DNA from: HGM04593 sp045630965
GTDB lineage: Bacteria; Bacteroidota; Bacteroidia; Bacteroidales; Bacteroidaceae
Assembly: GCA_045630965.1 (NCBI GenBank)
Contig: JAZQTU010000019.1
Location: forward strand, 1-59,901
Length of the DNA: 59,901 bases
Direction of reading: 5' to 3'
Below are positions 1 through 7,051 of the stretch, in pieces (position 1 is the first letter of the stretch; every line of letters begins with the position of its first letter). The position numbers were made by a program, and so were the translations under genes. The notes below the pieces were generated by a model. That model saw only the letters and a list, made by a program, of their open reading frames with translations, did no database searches and had not been told where the DNA came from.

Positions 1-135
1 CAACCGTATCCCCATCCGTTTCAGACAGCATACTGCGGGGGGTGCTGTGTGGATATTTGTCAGACTATCAACATCTTTCTGCACCGACCCGCTATCAGAA
101 ATAGGTTTTAACGGGTGCTGTCAGGATAACGGGTG
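1..135. other. Window-edge stretch without a supported gene
   Basis: I see no convincing gene here. The stretch carries three copies of a GGGTGC motif (around 37, 112 and 131) and, near 60-82, a segment resembling one arm of the downstream tmRNA terminator (165-187). An open minus-strand frame runs off the left edge, but it has neither a recognisable start nor a family signature. Confidence 0.4.
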
Positions 136-184
136 CAAAAATGAAGAAAGACATCGGTAATCTATCAGATTATCAATGTCTTTC
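136..184 (-). terminator. Intrinsic terminator of the tmRNA gene
   Basis: On the minus strand an 18-base arm beginning GAAAGACATTG pairs, with two mismatches, with an arm ending ATGTCTTTC around a three-base loop (146-184). The U-rich run UUCAUUUUU follows at 136-145. It lies about 35 bases beyond the tmRNA 3' end, where a Rho-independent stop is expected. Confidence 0.75.
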
Positions 185-218
185 GGTTGCTTTCAGGGTT
201 ATTTAACCCAGTTAGGAG

Positions 219-613
219 TGGAGCTAGAGGGAGTCGAACCCTCGTCCAAACAGGGAAACAATATGCTTTCTACACGCTTAGTCATCGGTAAGATTTTCGA
301 GCACAGGCAAGACCGCGACCACCAACCTACGCCTTATCCTCTAAAATGTCACCATTGCATCGAGGCATACAATGGTTAGTCCCGATTTGCCTGCACCACC
401 GTATCGGATTGCTTCGGAACAACAGCGTCCGGGTGATGTCTCGTCCCCGCACCTAGTGTAGGGATAAAGCTAATCTACTATACTTCGATTAAGCAGCAAG
501 AGCGTAATTGTTATTGCCAGATAAATTTTTGCCAACTCAGATTATAGTGCGAACCGGCAATGCACTGCGTGCTTACATACCTTTTCTACCCGCTGTCAAA
601 TCCAGATAGCCCC
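219..613 (-). ncRNA. ssrA: tmRNA (transfer-messenger RNA)
   Basis: Trans-translation RNA that rescues stalled ribosomes and tags the unfinished protein for proteolysis. The 5' end GGGGCUAUCUGGAUUUGAC pairs with the 3' end UAGCUCC, and the TTCGACTCCC T-arm and an encoded CCA (219-221) are visible. The tag reading frame runs from 533 down to a TAA at 489-491 and encodes GKNLSGNNNYALAA, which keeps the YALAA degron of Bacteroidetes tags. Its middle is longer than the short GE-NNYALAA type I know for this group. The resume codon is inferred to be GGC. Expression appears to start from the promoter at 629-659 and stop at the hairpin at 136-184. Confidence 0.96.
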
Positions 614-628
614 GGTAGTAATCGAGTG

Positions 629-659
629 CAAAATTACAGGCATTTTTCCTTTTTTGCAA
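629..659 (-). promoter_or_regulatory. Promoter of tmRNA
   Basis: Read on the minus strand, TTG (657-659) is followed after 20 bases by TAATTTTG (629-636). This is a perfect match to the Bacteroidetes primary sigma consensus TTG-N19/20-TAnnTTTG. It sits 16 bases before the mature 5' end, leaving a short leader for RNase P removal. Confidence 0.8.
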
Positions 660-723
660 TAGCATTAATTCTTTTTAGCAGATATTTATTAACTTCGCGC
701 AAAGATTACACACAGAATATACT

Positions 724-1299
724 ATGACACATATCGAAGTATGGCTTATGGCGCTTGCTCTGGCGATGGACTGTTTTGCTGTTTCAATTGCAAGCGGAAT
801 AATCTTCAAAAGAGTTGTATGGAAACCAATGCTTACAATGGCATTTCTTTTCGGATTCTTCCAGGCGCTGAACCCTTTCCTTGGATGGTGGGGAGCAGAC
901 CAATTCCGCATTATCATTGAAAGCGTTGACCATTGGCTTGCTTTTGCCATACTGGGATTCCTTGGAGTACGCATGATCATTGAGTCCTTCAAGAAAGAAG
1001 AGAACAAACGATTCAACCCTCGCAGCTACAAATTGATATTCACTCTTGCCATTGCTACAAGTATTGATGCCCTTGCCGTAGGTATCTCATTCTCATGCAT
1101 GGGATACCACATAGCCTCATCGTTATGCTATCCTCTTTCAATCATATTCCTTGTATCATTCATTATGTCAATACTGGGACTTTGGTTAGGACTGAAATTC
1201 GGCAAAGGATTTGCCGAGAAGCTACGCGCCGAGATGTGGGGAGGAATAATACTCATATTCATTGGATGCAGAGTTCTTTTTGAGCATCTTACAGCCTGA
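724..1299 (+). CDS. mntP: Manganese efflux pump MntP
   Basis: Predicted inner-membrane exporter of Mn2+ that protects against manganese excess. The 191 residues are the usual length and contain the two homologous halves of the family. Each half has a conserved acidic motif inside a membrane helix: AMDCFAVS with D16 and SIDALAVGIS with D115. About six hydrophobic helices are visible. A TAACTTCG element at 690-697 may be its promoter. The next gene, a cytochrome c assembly protein, begins a few bases after the stop, so the two are probably co-transcribed. No mntP-type riboswitch was recognised in the short leader. Confidence 0.93.
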   Translation: MTHIEVWLMALALAMDCFAVSIASGIIFKRVVWKPMLTMAFLFGFFQALNPFLGWWGADQFRIIIESVDHWLAFAILGFLGVRMIIESFKKEENKRFNPRSYKLIFTLAIATSIDALAVGISFSCMGYHIASSLCYPLSIIFLVSFIMSILGLWLGLKFGKGFAEKLRAEMWGGIILIFIGCRVLFEHLTA

Positions 1300-1302
1300 T
1301 TG

Positions 1303-2703
1303 ATGAAAAAAAGCATACTAAAGAGCATTTCGTTCGGAAGCATGGGATTACTCATGCTTGTGCTCATAAGTGCAACCTTCTTAGAAAAACTCTTTGGCAC
1401 ATCATTTGCTTTGAACAGCATATACCACTCACCATGGTTCATTGCATTATGGACAGTACTTGTCATATCAGCCATGGCATACATATTCTGCGCTTCAAGG
1501 CGACACACACTCACGCTGTTGCATATATCACTCGCAGTGGTACTGCTTGGTGCTTTTGTATCATTCCTTACTTCGCAGCACGGAAACATTATCCTGGCAA
1601 AAGATGCTGTACCGGCATCAATGTTCACCACAAGCGAGGAGAGATTGGAAAAACTGCCGTTCACCTTGCAAGTAACGAACATTGACACCGTATATTCAAA
1701 GAAAGATGGGGCAATAATCGACTATATAGCATACATTATTGCTGACAACAGAAAGGAGAGCCACCAGTACATTATATCTTTGAACGACCCAATAACAATC
1801 GACGGCTATTCGTTCTGTATAAAGGGAACAGATAATGGTAATTTATCGCTGCTTGTTGCACACGACACATACGGATTACCTATAAGCTACACTGGGTACA
1901 TAATGGTATTCATATCGTTCGTGATGCTATTCTTTGACAAAAATAGCGGTTTCAGCAGAACATTGAAGCTATTACGAAAAGGGAGTCATAGCATAAGGAA
2001 TAAAGAGAATATACACTACAGAACATTTGCCGGTAAAATGGGGACAATCCTGCCTGTACCTATAATAATTTTAGTTATACTATGGTACAATAGGGGTGTA
2101 TTCCCAGCCACAAATGGAGCAGAAAGCCTCTTTATATTTGCATTGATGACAACCGTTCTTGCGGTTATATTCAAATTCACAAAGAGATTTAATGTATTGA
2201 GAAGGACATTGATTATCCTTGCAGGCATTGCAACTATTTTTGCAATCTTCGGTTTTGAGCGCAATGCTAATGTGCAACCGATATTGCGTACACCGCTTCT
2301 TGGAATACACGTTACAACAATAATCATTGCCTATACCTTGTTTGCCTGTACCGCCATGAATGCAGTCATAGCACTTTGTACAAAGAATGAAAAAAGAACG
2401 GCACAGCATGCTATACTCGGTCGCATACTGCTCTACCCTGCCACAATGCTGTTATCAACAGGAATCTTTATAGGCGCAGTATGGGCCAACCTTTCGTGGG
2501 GGCGCTATTGGGGATGGGACCCCAAAGAGGTTTGGGCATTAGTAACACTTCTTGCCTGCTCGTTTACTTTTCACACACGCTCATTGCCATTCATGGCAAA
2601 GCCATTATTCTTTCAAGTATATTGCATTGCAATATTCATCGTAATGCTGTTTACCTACTTTGGAGTAAACTATCTACTAAGCGGACTACATAGTTACATT
2701 TGA
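1303..2703 (+). CDS. Fused ResB/CcsA-type cytochrome c assembly protein
   Basis: Predicted system II cytochrome c synthetase, which carries heme across the inner membrane and attaches it to apocytochrome c. The N-terminal half (about 1-210) is ResB/Ccs1-like, with membrane helices around a periplasmic section. The C-terminal half is CcsA-like, with the heme-handling tryptophan-rich motif WGRYWGWDPKEVW near residues 397-410. Both halves in one polypeptide match the CcsBA fusions of epsilonproteobacteria and Bacteroidetes. At 466 residues it is much shorter than CcsBA of Helicobacter, mainly because the ResB part is reduced. A TTG at 1300 is in frame, but the ATG at 1303 is the more likely start. 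The gene follows mntP directly. Confidence 0.88.
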   Translation: MKKSILKSISFGSMGLLMLVLISATFLEKLFGTSFALNSIYHSPWFIALWTVLVISAMAYIFCASRRHTLTLLHISLAVVLLGAFVSFLTSQHGNIILAKDAVPASMFTTSEERLEKLPFTLQVTNIDTVYSKKDGAIIDYIAYIIADNRKESHQYIISLNDPITIDGYSFCIKGTDNGNLSLLVAHDTYGLPISYTGYIMVFISFVMLFFDKNSGFSRTLKLLRKGSHSIRNKENIHYRTFAGKMGTILPVPIIILVILWYNRGVFPATNGAESLFIFALMTTVLAVIFKFTKRFNVLRRTLIILAGIATIFAIFGFERNANVQPILRTPLLGIHVTTIIIAYTLFACTAMNAVIALCTKNEKRTAQHAILGRILLYPATMLLSTGIFIGAVWANLSWGRYWGWDPKEVWALVTLLACSFTFHTRSLPFMAKPLFFQVYCIAIFIVMLFTYFGVNYLLSGLHSYI

Positions 2704-2838
2704 CAACATATCACACATTAAAAAACTTTGTTTTATCCCAAAAATGCACGTTTGTACATTTTTGATTTGCTATTGTGTATTTTTTGACTACTTTTACAAC
2801 AGAATTCAATAACACAACAACGACAAAACAAAAATACT

Positions 2839-3705
2839 ATGAACAACATATACCTGAAGAAATTGCCACAGTACGGCTTTGCCACTACACAATCATCACT
2901 GCAACAATTTGTGCAGCACGTATACCAGATGCAGCACACATCCATATTCTACTGCATCAGCGGTGAGGCACTTTTTACAATAGACGGAAACAAATACCGT
3001 TTTACTCAAGGTCAAATAATTATATGCCCAATGGGATCAAACATCCTGTTGCTTGACATAACGAGTGACTTTTCGGCGCGCCTGCTTGGACTGTCAAAAC
3101 ATATATGGCTTGCTGCACGCAGTTCTTTTTCACCAGAGGTGATGCAGAAAATGGAAAGAAGCATACACCAAGGCAATAACAGTGAGCTTGAGACAGAATT
3201 TATCAGCAACATATTCCGTCAGATTGACATAATTGATGCAGAAGTAGCTAAAAACGTTGAGAATACAGAATACTGCCGTGATAATATCATCCTGGCTGTC
3301 AACACTCTTCTTTTGTACATTCAACGTATAAGTAAACACAGTTTGATGCCGCAGGAAGAGAGCAACACCGAAAACCAGGACAAACTGTTTTATGAATTCA
3401 GGACACTGTTGGGAAACAATTTCCGCGAAAACCGTTCTGTACAATACTATGCTGACCAACTGAAAATCTCAACAAGACAGTTGAATTCAATTTGCCAGCG
3501 TTCGAGCGGACAGAATGCCAAGGAGATTATCGACCACCACACAATCATCGAGTTACAGGTTGCATTGATGTATAGCCACAAGAGTTTTCAGGAGCTTGTC
3601 AATGACTTCAATTTCCCGGACCAAAGCTACCTGAACCGTTACTTCAAGCGCCACACAGGATATTCACTTTCAGAATTCCGTGCACACGGAGTTATGGTTG
3701 AATAA
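2839..3705 (+). CDS. AraC family transcriptional regulator
   Basis: Predicted DNA-binding regulator of 288 residues. The N-terminal part resembles a cupin sensor domain (GEALFTIDGNKYRF, then GQIIICPMG at about 45-70). The C-terminal ~100 residues form the double helix-turn-helix of the AraC/XylS family: YYADQLKISTRQLNSICQ, then FNFPDQSYLNRYFKRHTGYS with the usual FKR-GxSxxEFR ending. The gene stands alone between divergent or convergent neighbours and ends in a strong terminator. Its ligand and targets cannot be inferred from context. Confidence 0.9.
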   Translation: MNNIYLKKLPQYGFATTQSSLQQFVQHVYQMQHTSIFYCISGEALFTIDGNKYRFTQGQIIICPMGSNILLLDITSDFSARLLGLSKHIWLAARSSFSPEVMQKMERSIHQGNNSELETEFISNIFRQIDIIDAEVAKNVENTEYCRDNIILAVNTLLLYIQRISKHSLMPQEESNTENQDKLFYEFRTLLGNNFRENRSVQYYADQLKISTRQLNSICQRSSGQNAKEIIDHHTIIELQVALMYSHKSFQELVNDFNFPDQSYLNRYFKRHTGYSLSEFRAHGVMVE

Positions 3706-3708
3706 TAA

Positions 3709-3749
3709 CAAAAAAATATCCGCATGATAATCATGCGGATATTTTTTTG
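3709..3749. terminator. Bidirectional terminator
   Basis: A perfect 19-base inverted repeat (arms 3709-3727 and 3731-3749, loop TAA) is built of a GC-bearing core ATCCGCATGA flanked by A7 and T7 runs. It can stop both the AraC gene (plus) and the DUF3467 operon (minus), whose stop codon is 6 bases away. Confidence 0.93.
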
Positions 3750-3754
3750 TTTTA

Positions 3755-4051
3755 TCAGGCATCACCTTTCAGAATATTCGGACGTGTCTGGACATTGTCC
3801 GGTATATTTATCTCACCGAATTGTTTCTCATAACGCATAATATTATCATTCAAAGCAATTGCAAGACGTTTTGCATGTTCAGGAGTCATCACAACACGTG
3901 ACTTCACTTTTGCCTTGGCCACACCCGGCATCATACGAATAAAGTCCATTACAAATTCTGAAGAAGAATGTACTATTACTGCAAGATTGGCATAAGTACC
4001 CTGAGCAACTTCCTCATTAAGTTCAATCTGCAACTGATTATCGTTTTTCAT
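3755..4051 (-). CDS. DUF3467 family protein
   Basis: A 98-residue protein of the DUF3467 family, widespread in Bacteroidetes and of unknown function. Typical features are QIELNEEVAQGTYANLAVI, the HSSSEFVMDFIRMMPG segment and VVMTPEHAKRLAIALNDNI. It has no signal peptide, so it is probably cytoplasmic. An upstream in-frame extension to 4102 would overlap the preceding gene; the ATG at 4051, seven bases after that gene's stop, gives the family's normal N terminus. It is the last gene of the glyS - FKBP - DUF3467 operon. Confidence 0.9.
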   Translation of the reverse strand: MKNDNQLQIELNEEVAQGTYANLAVIVHSSSEFVMDFIRMMPGVAKAKVKSRVVMTPEHAKRLAIALNDNIMRYEKQFGEINIPDNVQTRPNILKGDA

Positions 4052-4058
4052 ACACTTA

Positions 4059-4646
4059 TTATTCTGCGTCCCCTTCGGAGAATGAGACAAGATTAATATC
4101 AAATATCAAAGTTGAATTTGCAGGTATCCCCGATTTCTCATGAATTCCGTAACCAAGATAGGCAGGAATATACACACGCCATATATCACCTGCCACCATA
4201 TGCTGCACAGCCGTATAGAAACCTTCGACAGTTTCATCCAGCGGCATTGTTGCAGGCACATCAAATTCAGGTTCAAGTTCACCGTCATAGCTACTGTCAA
4301 AGACAAATCCTTCGGGATAGCTCGCTGACGGAATCAGACGACCGGAATAATTGATAGTCACATCGTCGGAATAAGCTGGATGTTCTGTACCATTACCAGA
4401 CTGTTTCACCTCACAATAGACATAATACTCCTTGCCCCACTCCTTGCTTTCATCAAGACCGGTCGGAAGAATTCGTTTCCACGAGCCGTCGTTGCTATTA
4501 CGCACAACGGCTGCTATGGAATCGATATATGCAATATTTCTTTCCTGCCAATTGTCATACTCTCCGGCATCGGTTGTTTCCTCACACGAAGTAAACCCGA
4601 AGAGTGACATTACAAACAAAAGAAAGAATATCTTCAAATTCTTCAT
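4059..4646 (-). CDS. FKBP-type peptidyl-prolyl isomerase, lipoprotein
   Basis: Predicted envelope-anchored prolyl isomerase assisting protein folding. The N terminus is a lipoprotein signal (hydrophobic stretch, then GFTSCEE). The FKBP fold covers roughly residues 90-195: the VTINYSGRLI strand, the FDSSY motif after the flap, the VEGFYTAVQHMVAGDIWRVYIP core, and the closing GYG and IPANSTLIFDINLV strands. The ATG at 4646 is preferred over a TTG at 4655. It lies ten bases downstream of glyS and seven bases upstream of the DUF3467 gene, so it is an operon member. Confidence 0.92.
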   Translation of the reverse strand: MKNLKIFFLLFVMSLFGFTSCEETTDAGEYDNWQERNIAYIDSIAAVVRNSNDGSWKRILPTGLDESKEWGKEYYVYCEVKQSGNGTEHPAYSDDVTINYSGRLIPSASYPEGFVFDSSYDGELEPEFDVPATMPLDETVEGFYTAVQHMVAGDIWRVYIPAYLGYGIHEKSGIPANSTLIFDINLVSFSEGDAE

Positions 4647-4655
4647 CTTCAACAA

Positions 4656-6197
4656 TTAAGACAGTTTCTTCAACAGAGAAGTGATGCTTACGTTATCCTG
4701 GATAATGTTGCGTAGGTCAGCAATAGCAACACGGCGCTGTTCCATTGTATCACGCTCGCGGAGGGTAACCATACCGTCCTCCAATGTCTGGTGGTCAACT
4801 GTCACGCAGTAAGGAGTACCGATAGCATCCATACGACGGTAACGCTTACCGATAGAATCCTTCTCCTCATAATAACAGTTGAAATTGAACTTGAGTTCAT
4901 TCATTATCTCACGTGCCTTTTCGGGCAGACCGTCCTTCTTCACAAGAGGAAGAACAGCCAACTTCACAGGAGCAAGAGCTGCAGGCAGGCGGAGAACAAC
5001 ACGTGTCTCACCGTTCTCAAGTTTCTCCTCGCAGTATGAAGCACACATGATGCTGAGGAACATACGGTCAACACCGATTGAAGTCTCAATGACATACGGA
5101 GTATAGCTCTCGTTTGTTTCAGGATCGAAATACTTGATATTCTTACCAGAGAACTTCTCGTGCTGGCTAAGGTCAAAGTTTGTACGTGAGTGGATACCCT
5201 CTACCTCCTTGAAGCCGAAAGGCATACGGAACTCGATGTCAGTAGCAGCATTTGCATAGTGAGCGAGTTTCTCATGATCGTGGTAACGGTAAGCATCATC
5301 ACCAAAGCCAAGAGCCTTGTGCCATGCAAGACGAGTCTCTTTCCACTTGTTGAACCACTCTAGTTCGCTGCCGGGGCGTACAAAGAACTGCATCTCCATC
5401 TGTTCGAACTCGCGCATACGGAAGATGAACTGGCGAGCAACGATTTCATTACGGAACGCCTTACCAATTTGTGCAATACCGAATGGAACACGCATACGAC
5501 CGGTCTTCTGTACATTCAGGTAGTTAACAAAGATACCCTGAGCTGTTTCGGGACGAAGATAGATTTTCATTGCACCGTCTGCTGTAGAACCCATGTCTGT
5601 AGAGAACATAAGGTTGAACTGACGAACCTCTGTCCAGTTGCGTGTACCAGAAATTGGACAAGCAATCTCCTCGTCGATAATGATTTGACGGAGCTCATCA
5701 AGATCCATAGCATTGAGTGCCTTTGCAAAACGCTCCTGAAGAGCATCGCGTTTAGTCTTTTCGGCAAGTACCTTTGGATTTGTCTCCATGAAAAGTTCAC
5801 GGTTAAAAGAGTCGCCAAAACGTTTTGCAGCCTTAGCAGCCTCCTTCTCCATCTTCTCTTCATACTTTGCTATCTGCTCCTCGATGAGAACATCGGCGCG
5901 ATAACGCTTCTTTGAGTCACGGTTGTCAATAAGAGGGTCATTGAATGCATCCACGTGGCCCGAAGCCTTCCAGATTGTGGGGTGCATGAATATTGCAGAA
6001 TCAATACCAACGATATTGTCATTGAGCAATACCATACTCTGCCACCAATAAGTCTTTATGTTATTCTTGAGTTCCACACCCATCTGACCATAGTCATAGA
6101 CAGCACCCAAGCCGTCATATATGTCACTTGACGGGAACACAAAACCATACTCTTTGCAATGCGCAACTACTTTCTTAAAAACATCTTCCTGTGCCAT
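4656..6197 (-). CDS. glyS: Glycyl-tRNA synthetase (dimeric type)
   Basis: Class II aminoacyl-tRNA synthetase that charges tRNA-Gly in the cytoplasm. The 513 residues match the single-chain homodimeric type rather than the two-subunit bacterial form. Visible hallmarks: the N-terminal GFVFPSSDIYDGLGAVYDYG segment; motif 2 with FRNEIVARQFIFRMREFEQ; motif 3 with GVDRMFLSIM; and a C-terminal anticodon-binding domain (VKLAVLPLVKK onward). A CAAAGGTA at 6231-6238, read on the minus strand as TACCTTTG, is a probable -7 element. It leads an operon with an FKBP lipoprotein and a DUF3467 gene. Confidence 0.97.
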   Translation of the reverse strand: MAQEDVFKKVVAHCKEYGFVFPSSDIYDGLGAVYDYGQMGVELKNNIKTYWWQSMVLLNDNIVGIDSAIFMHPTIWKASGHVDAFNDPLIDNRDSKKRYRADVLIEEQIAKYEEKMEKEAAKAAKRFGDSFNRELFMETNPKVLAEKTKRDALQERFAKALNAMDLDELRQIIIDEEIACPISGTRNWTEVRQFNLMFSTDMGSTADGAMKIYLRPETAQGIFVNYLNVQKTGRMRVPFGIAQIGKAFRNEIVARQFIFRMREFEQMEMQFFVRPGSELEWFNKWKETRLAWHKALGFGDDAYRYHDHEKLAHYANAATDIEFRMPFGFKEVEGIHSRTNFDLSQHEKFSGKNIKYFDPETNESYTPYVIETSIGVDRMFLSIMCASYCEEKLENGETRVVLRLPAALAPVKLAVLPLVKKDGLPEKAREIMNELKFNFNCYYEEKDSIGKRYRRMDAIGTPYCVTVDHQTLEDGMVTLRERDTMEQRRVAIADLRNIIQDNVSITSLLKKLS

Positions 6198-6230
6198 ATT
6201 TTCAATTTTAATTTATTCAATATTCTTTTA

Positions 6231-6238
6231 CAAAGGTA
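6231..6238 (-). promoter_or_regulatory. Probable -7 element for glyS
   Basis: TACCTTTG on the minus strand matches TAnnTTTG and lies 33 bases before the glyS ATG. No clear TTG is present at the ideal distance upstream, so the assignment rests on the -7 element alone. Confidence 0.5.
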
Positions 6239-6309
6239 ATCAAAATTCGGATAAATGTGTCGGTAATAGATATTTAATTGCTAAAATACTATCCAAAAAG
6301 ATAAATATT

Positions 6310-6864
6310 TCAGAAGTAATATGTAAAGCTGGTTCCCAAGACCCTAAAGTCTTCGTTAACCTTTGTACATATATTCCAATCGTAATGAAGCGAAGAGAAG
6401 CCAAAAGAGATACCGACAAGTGACGGATAAAGATCACCATCTCCCTTTCTGAAATTCCAATGACTGAAGCCTGTTTCTGTTGAGACAATGCATACATCAC
6501 AGCCAACACCTACATACAGAGATGCATTTTTCAACTTTGCCATATTCCAATTGACGGCTACCGGAATTATAAGTTGATGTTCAATATATGAAGATATATG
6601 AAGGTATTTCAAACCCAACAAGAGATTAAACCTATCATCGAAACGTCCAACCCTTGCCGTGCTACCCAAGCTGAAAAGATAGCCGTCGGCATCATATCCA
6701 CCGAAAGCATTCAATCCGTAAGAAACAGTTTTGCCTTTATTGTCCAAAGAGATGCTGTCTACATTCTCTTGAAAATCCTTAACCGGGACTAGCGGCAAAG
6801 AAGCGGCATTGCACTCAGGCGAAAGAGACAAGAGAAACAAAAAAAACAATTTTATTCTTTTCAT
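6310..6864 (-). CDS. Secreted beta-rich (outer-membrane-like) protein, unknown
   Basis: I do not recognise a named family. The 184-residue product has a signal peptide (MKRIKLFFLFLLSLSP then CNAAS). The remainder is rich in alternating hydrophobic/polar strands (YGLNAFGGYDADGYLFSLG, FNLLLGLKYLHI) and ends in a terminal aromatic residue (TSFTYYF), typical of small outer-membrane beta-barrels. The ATG at 6864 is chosen because it opens the signal peptide; the longer frame to 6906 does not. A TAATTTTG element at 6909-6916 (minus) may drive it. Confidence 0.72.
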   Translation of the reverse strand: MKRIKLFFLFLLSLSPECNAASLPLVPVKDFQENVDSISLDNKGKTVSYGLNAFGGYDADGYLFSLGSTARVGRFDDRFNLLLGLKYLHISSYIEHQLIIPVAVNWNMAKLKNASLYVGVGCDVCIVSTETGFSHWNFRKGDGDLYPSLVGISFGFSSLHYDWNICTKVNEDFRVLGTSFTYYF

Positions 6865-6999
6865 AAATACAAAATTCCCGACCAACCAGCCATTCTGTAA
6901 AGGCAATACAAAATTACGAAAAATATATATTCAAGCATGTATATTCGCCTTATTTATTAAGTAGGCACAACATAAATTTCATTTTTTACTTTTTTTCTT

Positions 7000-7007
7000 T
7001 AACTTTG
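7000..7007 (+). promoter_or_regulatory. Probable -7 element for parC
   Basis: TAACTTTG followed by C matches the Bacteroidetes -7 consensus and lies 45 bases before the parC start. The upstream TTG is not well conserved. Confidence 0.55.
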
Positions 7008-7051
7008 CAGATAGACCGCAAGACAAGAGGTTCAGAACCCATTGATTATTT

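Noticed and set aside
176..379. Plus-strand frame of 67 residues
   Set aside because: It lies opposite the tmRNA gene and reads through its conserved 3' half.
1128..1688. Minus-strand frame of 186 residues
   Set aside because: Antisense to mntP and the cytochrome c assembly gene; no family features.
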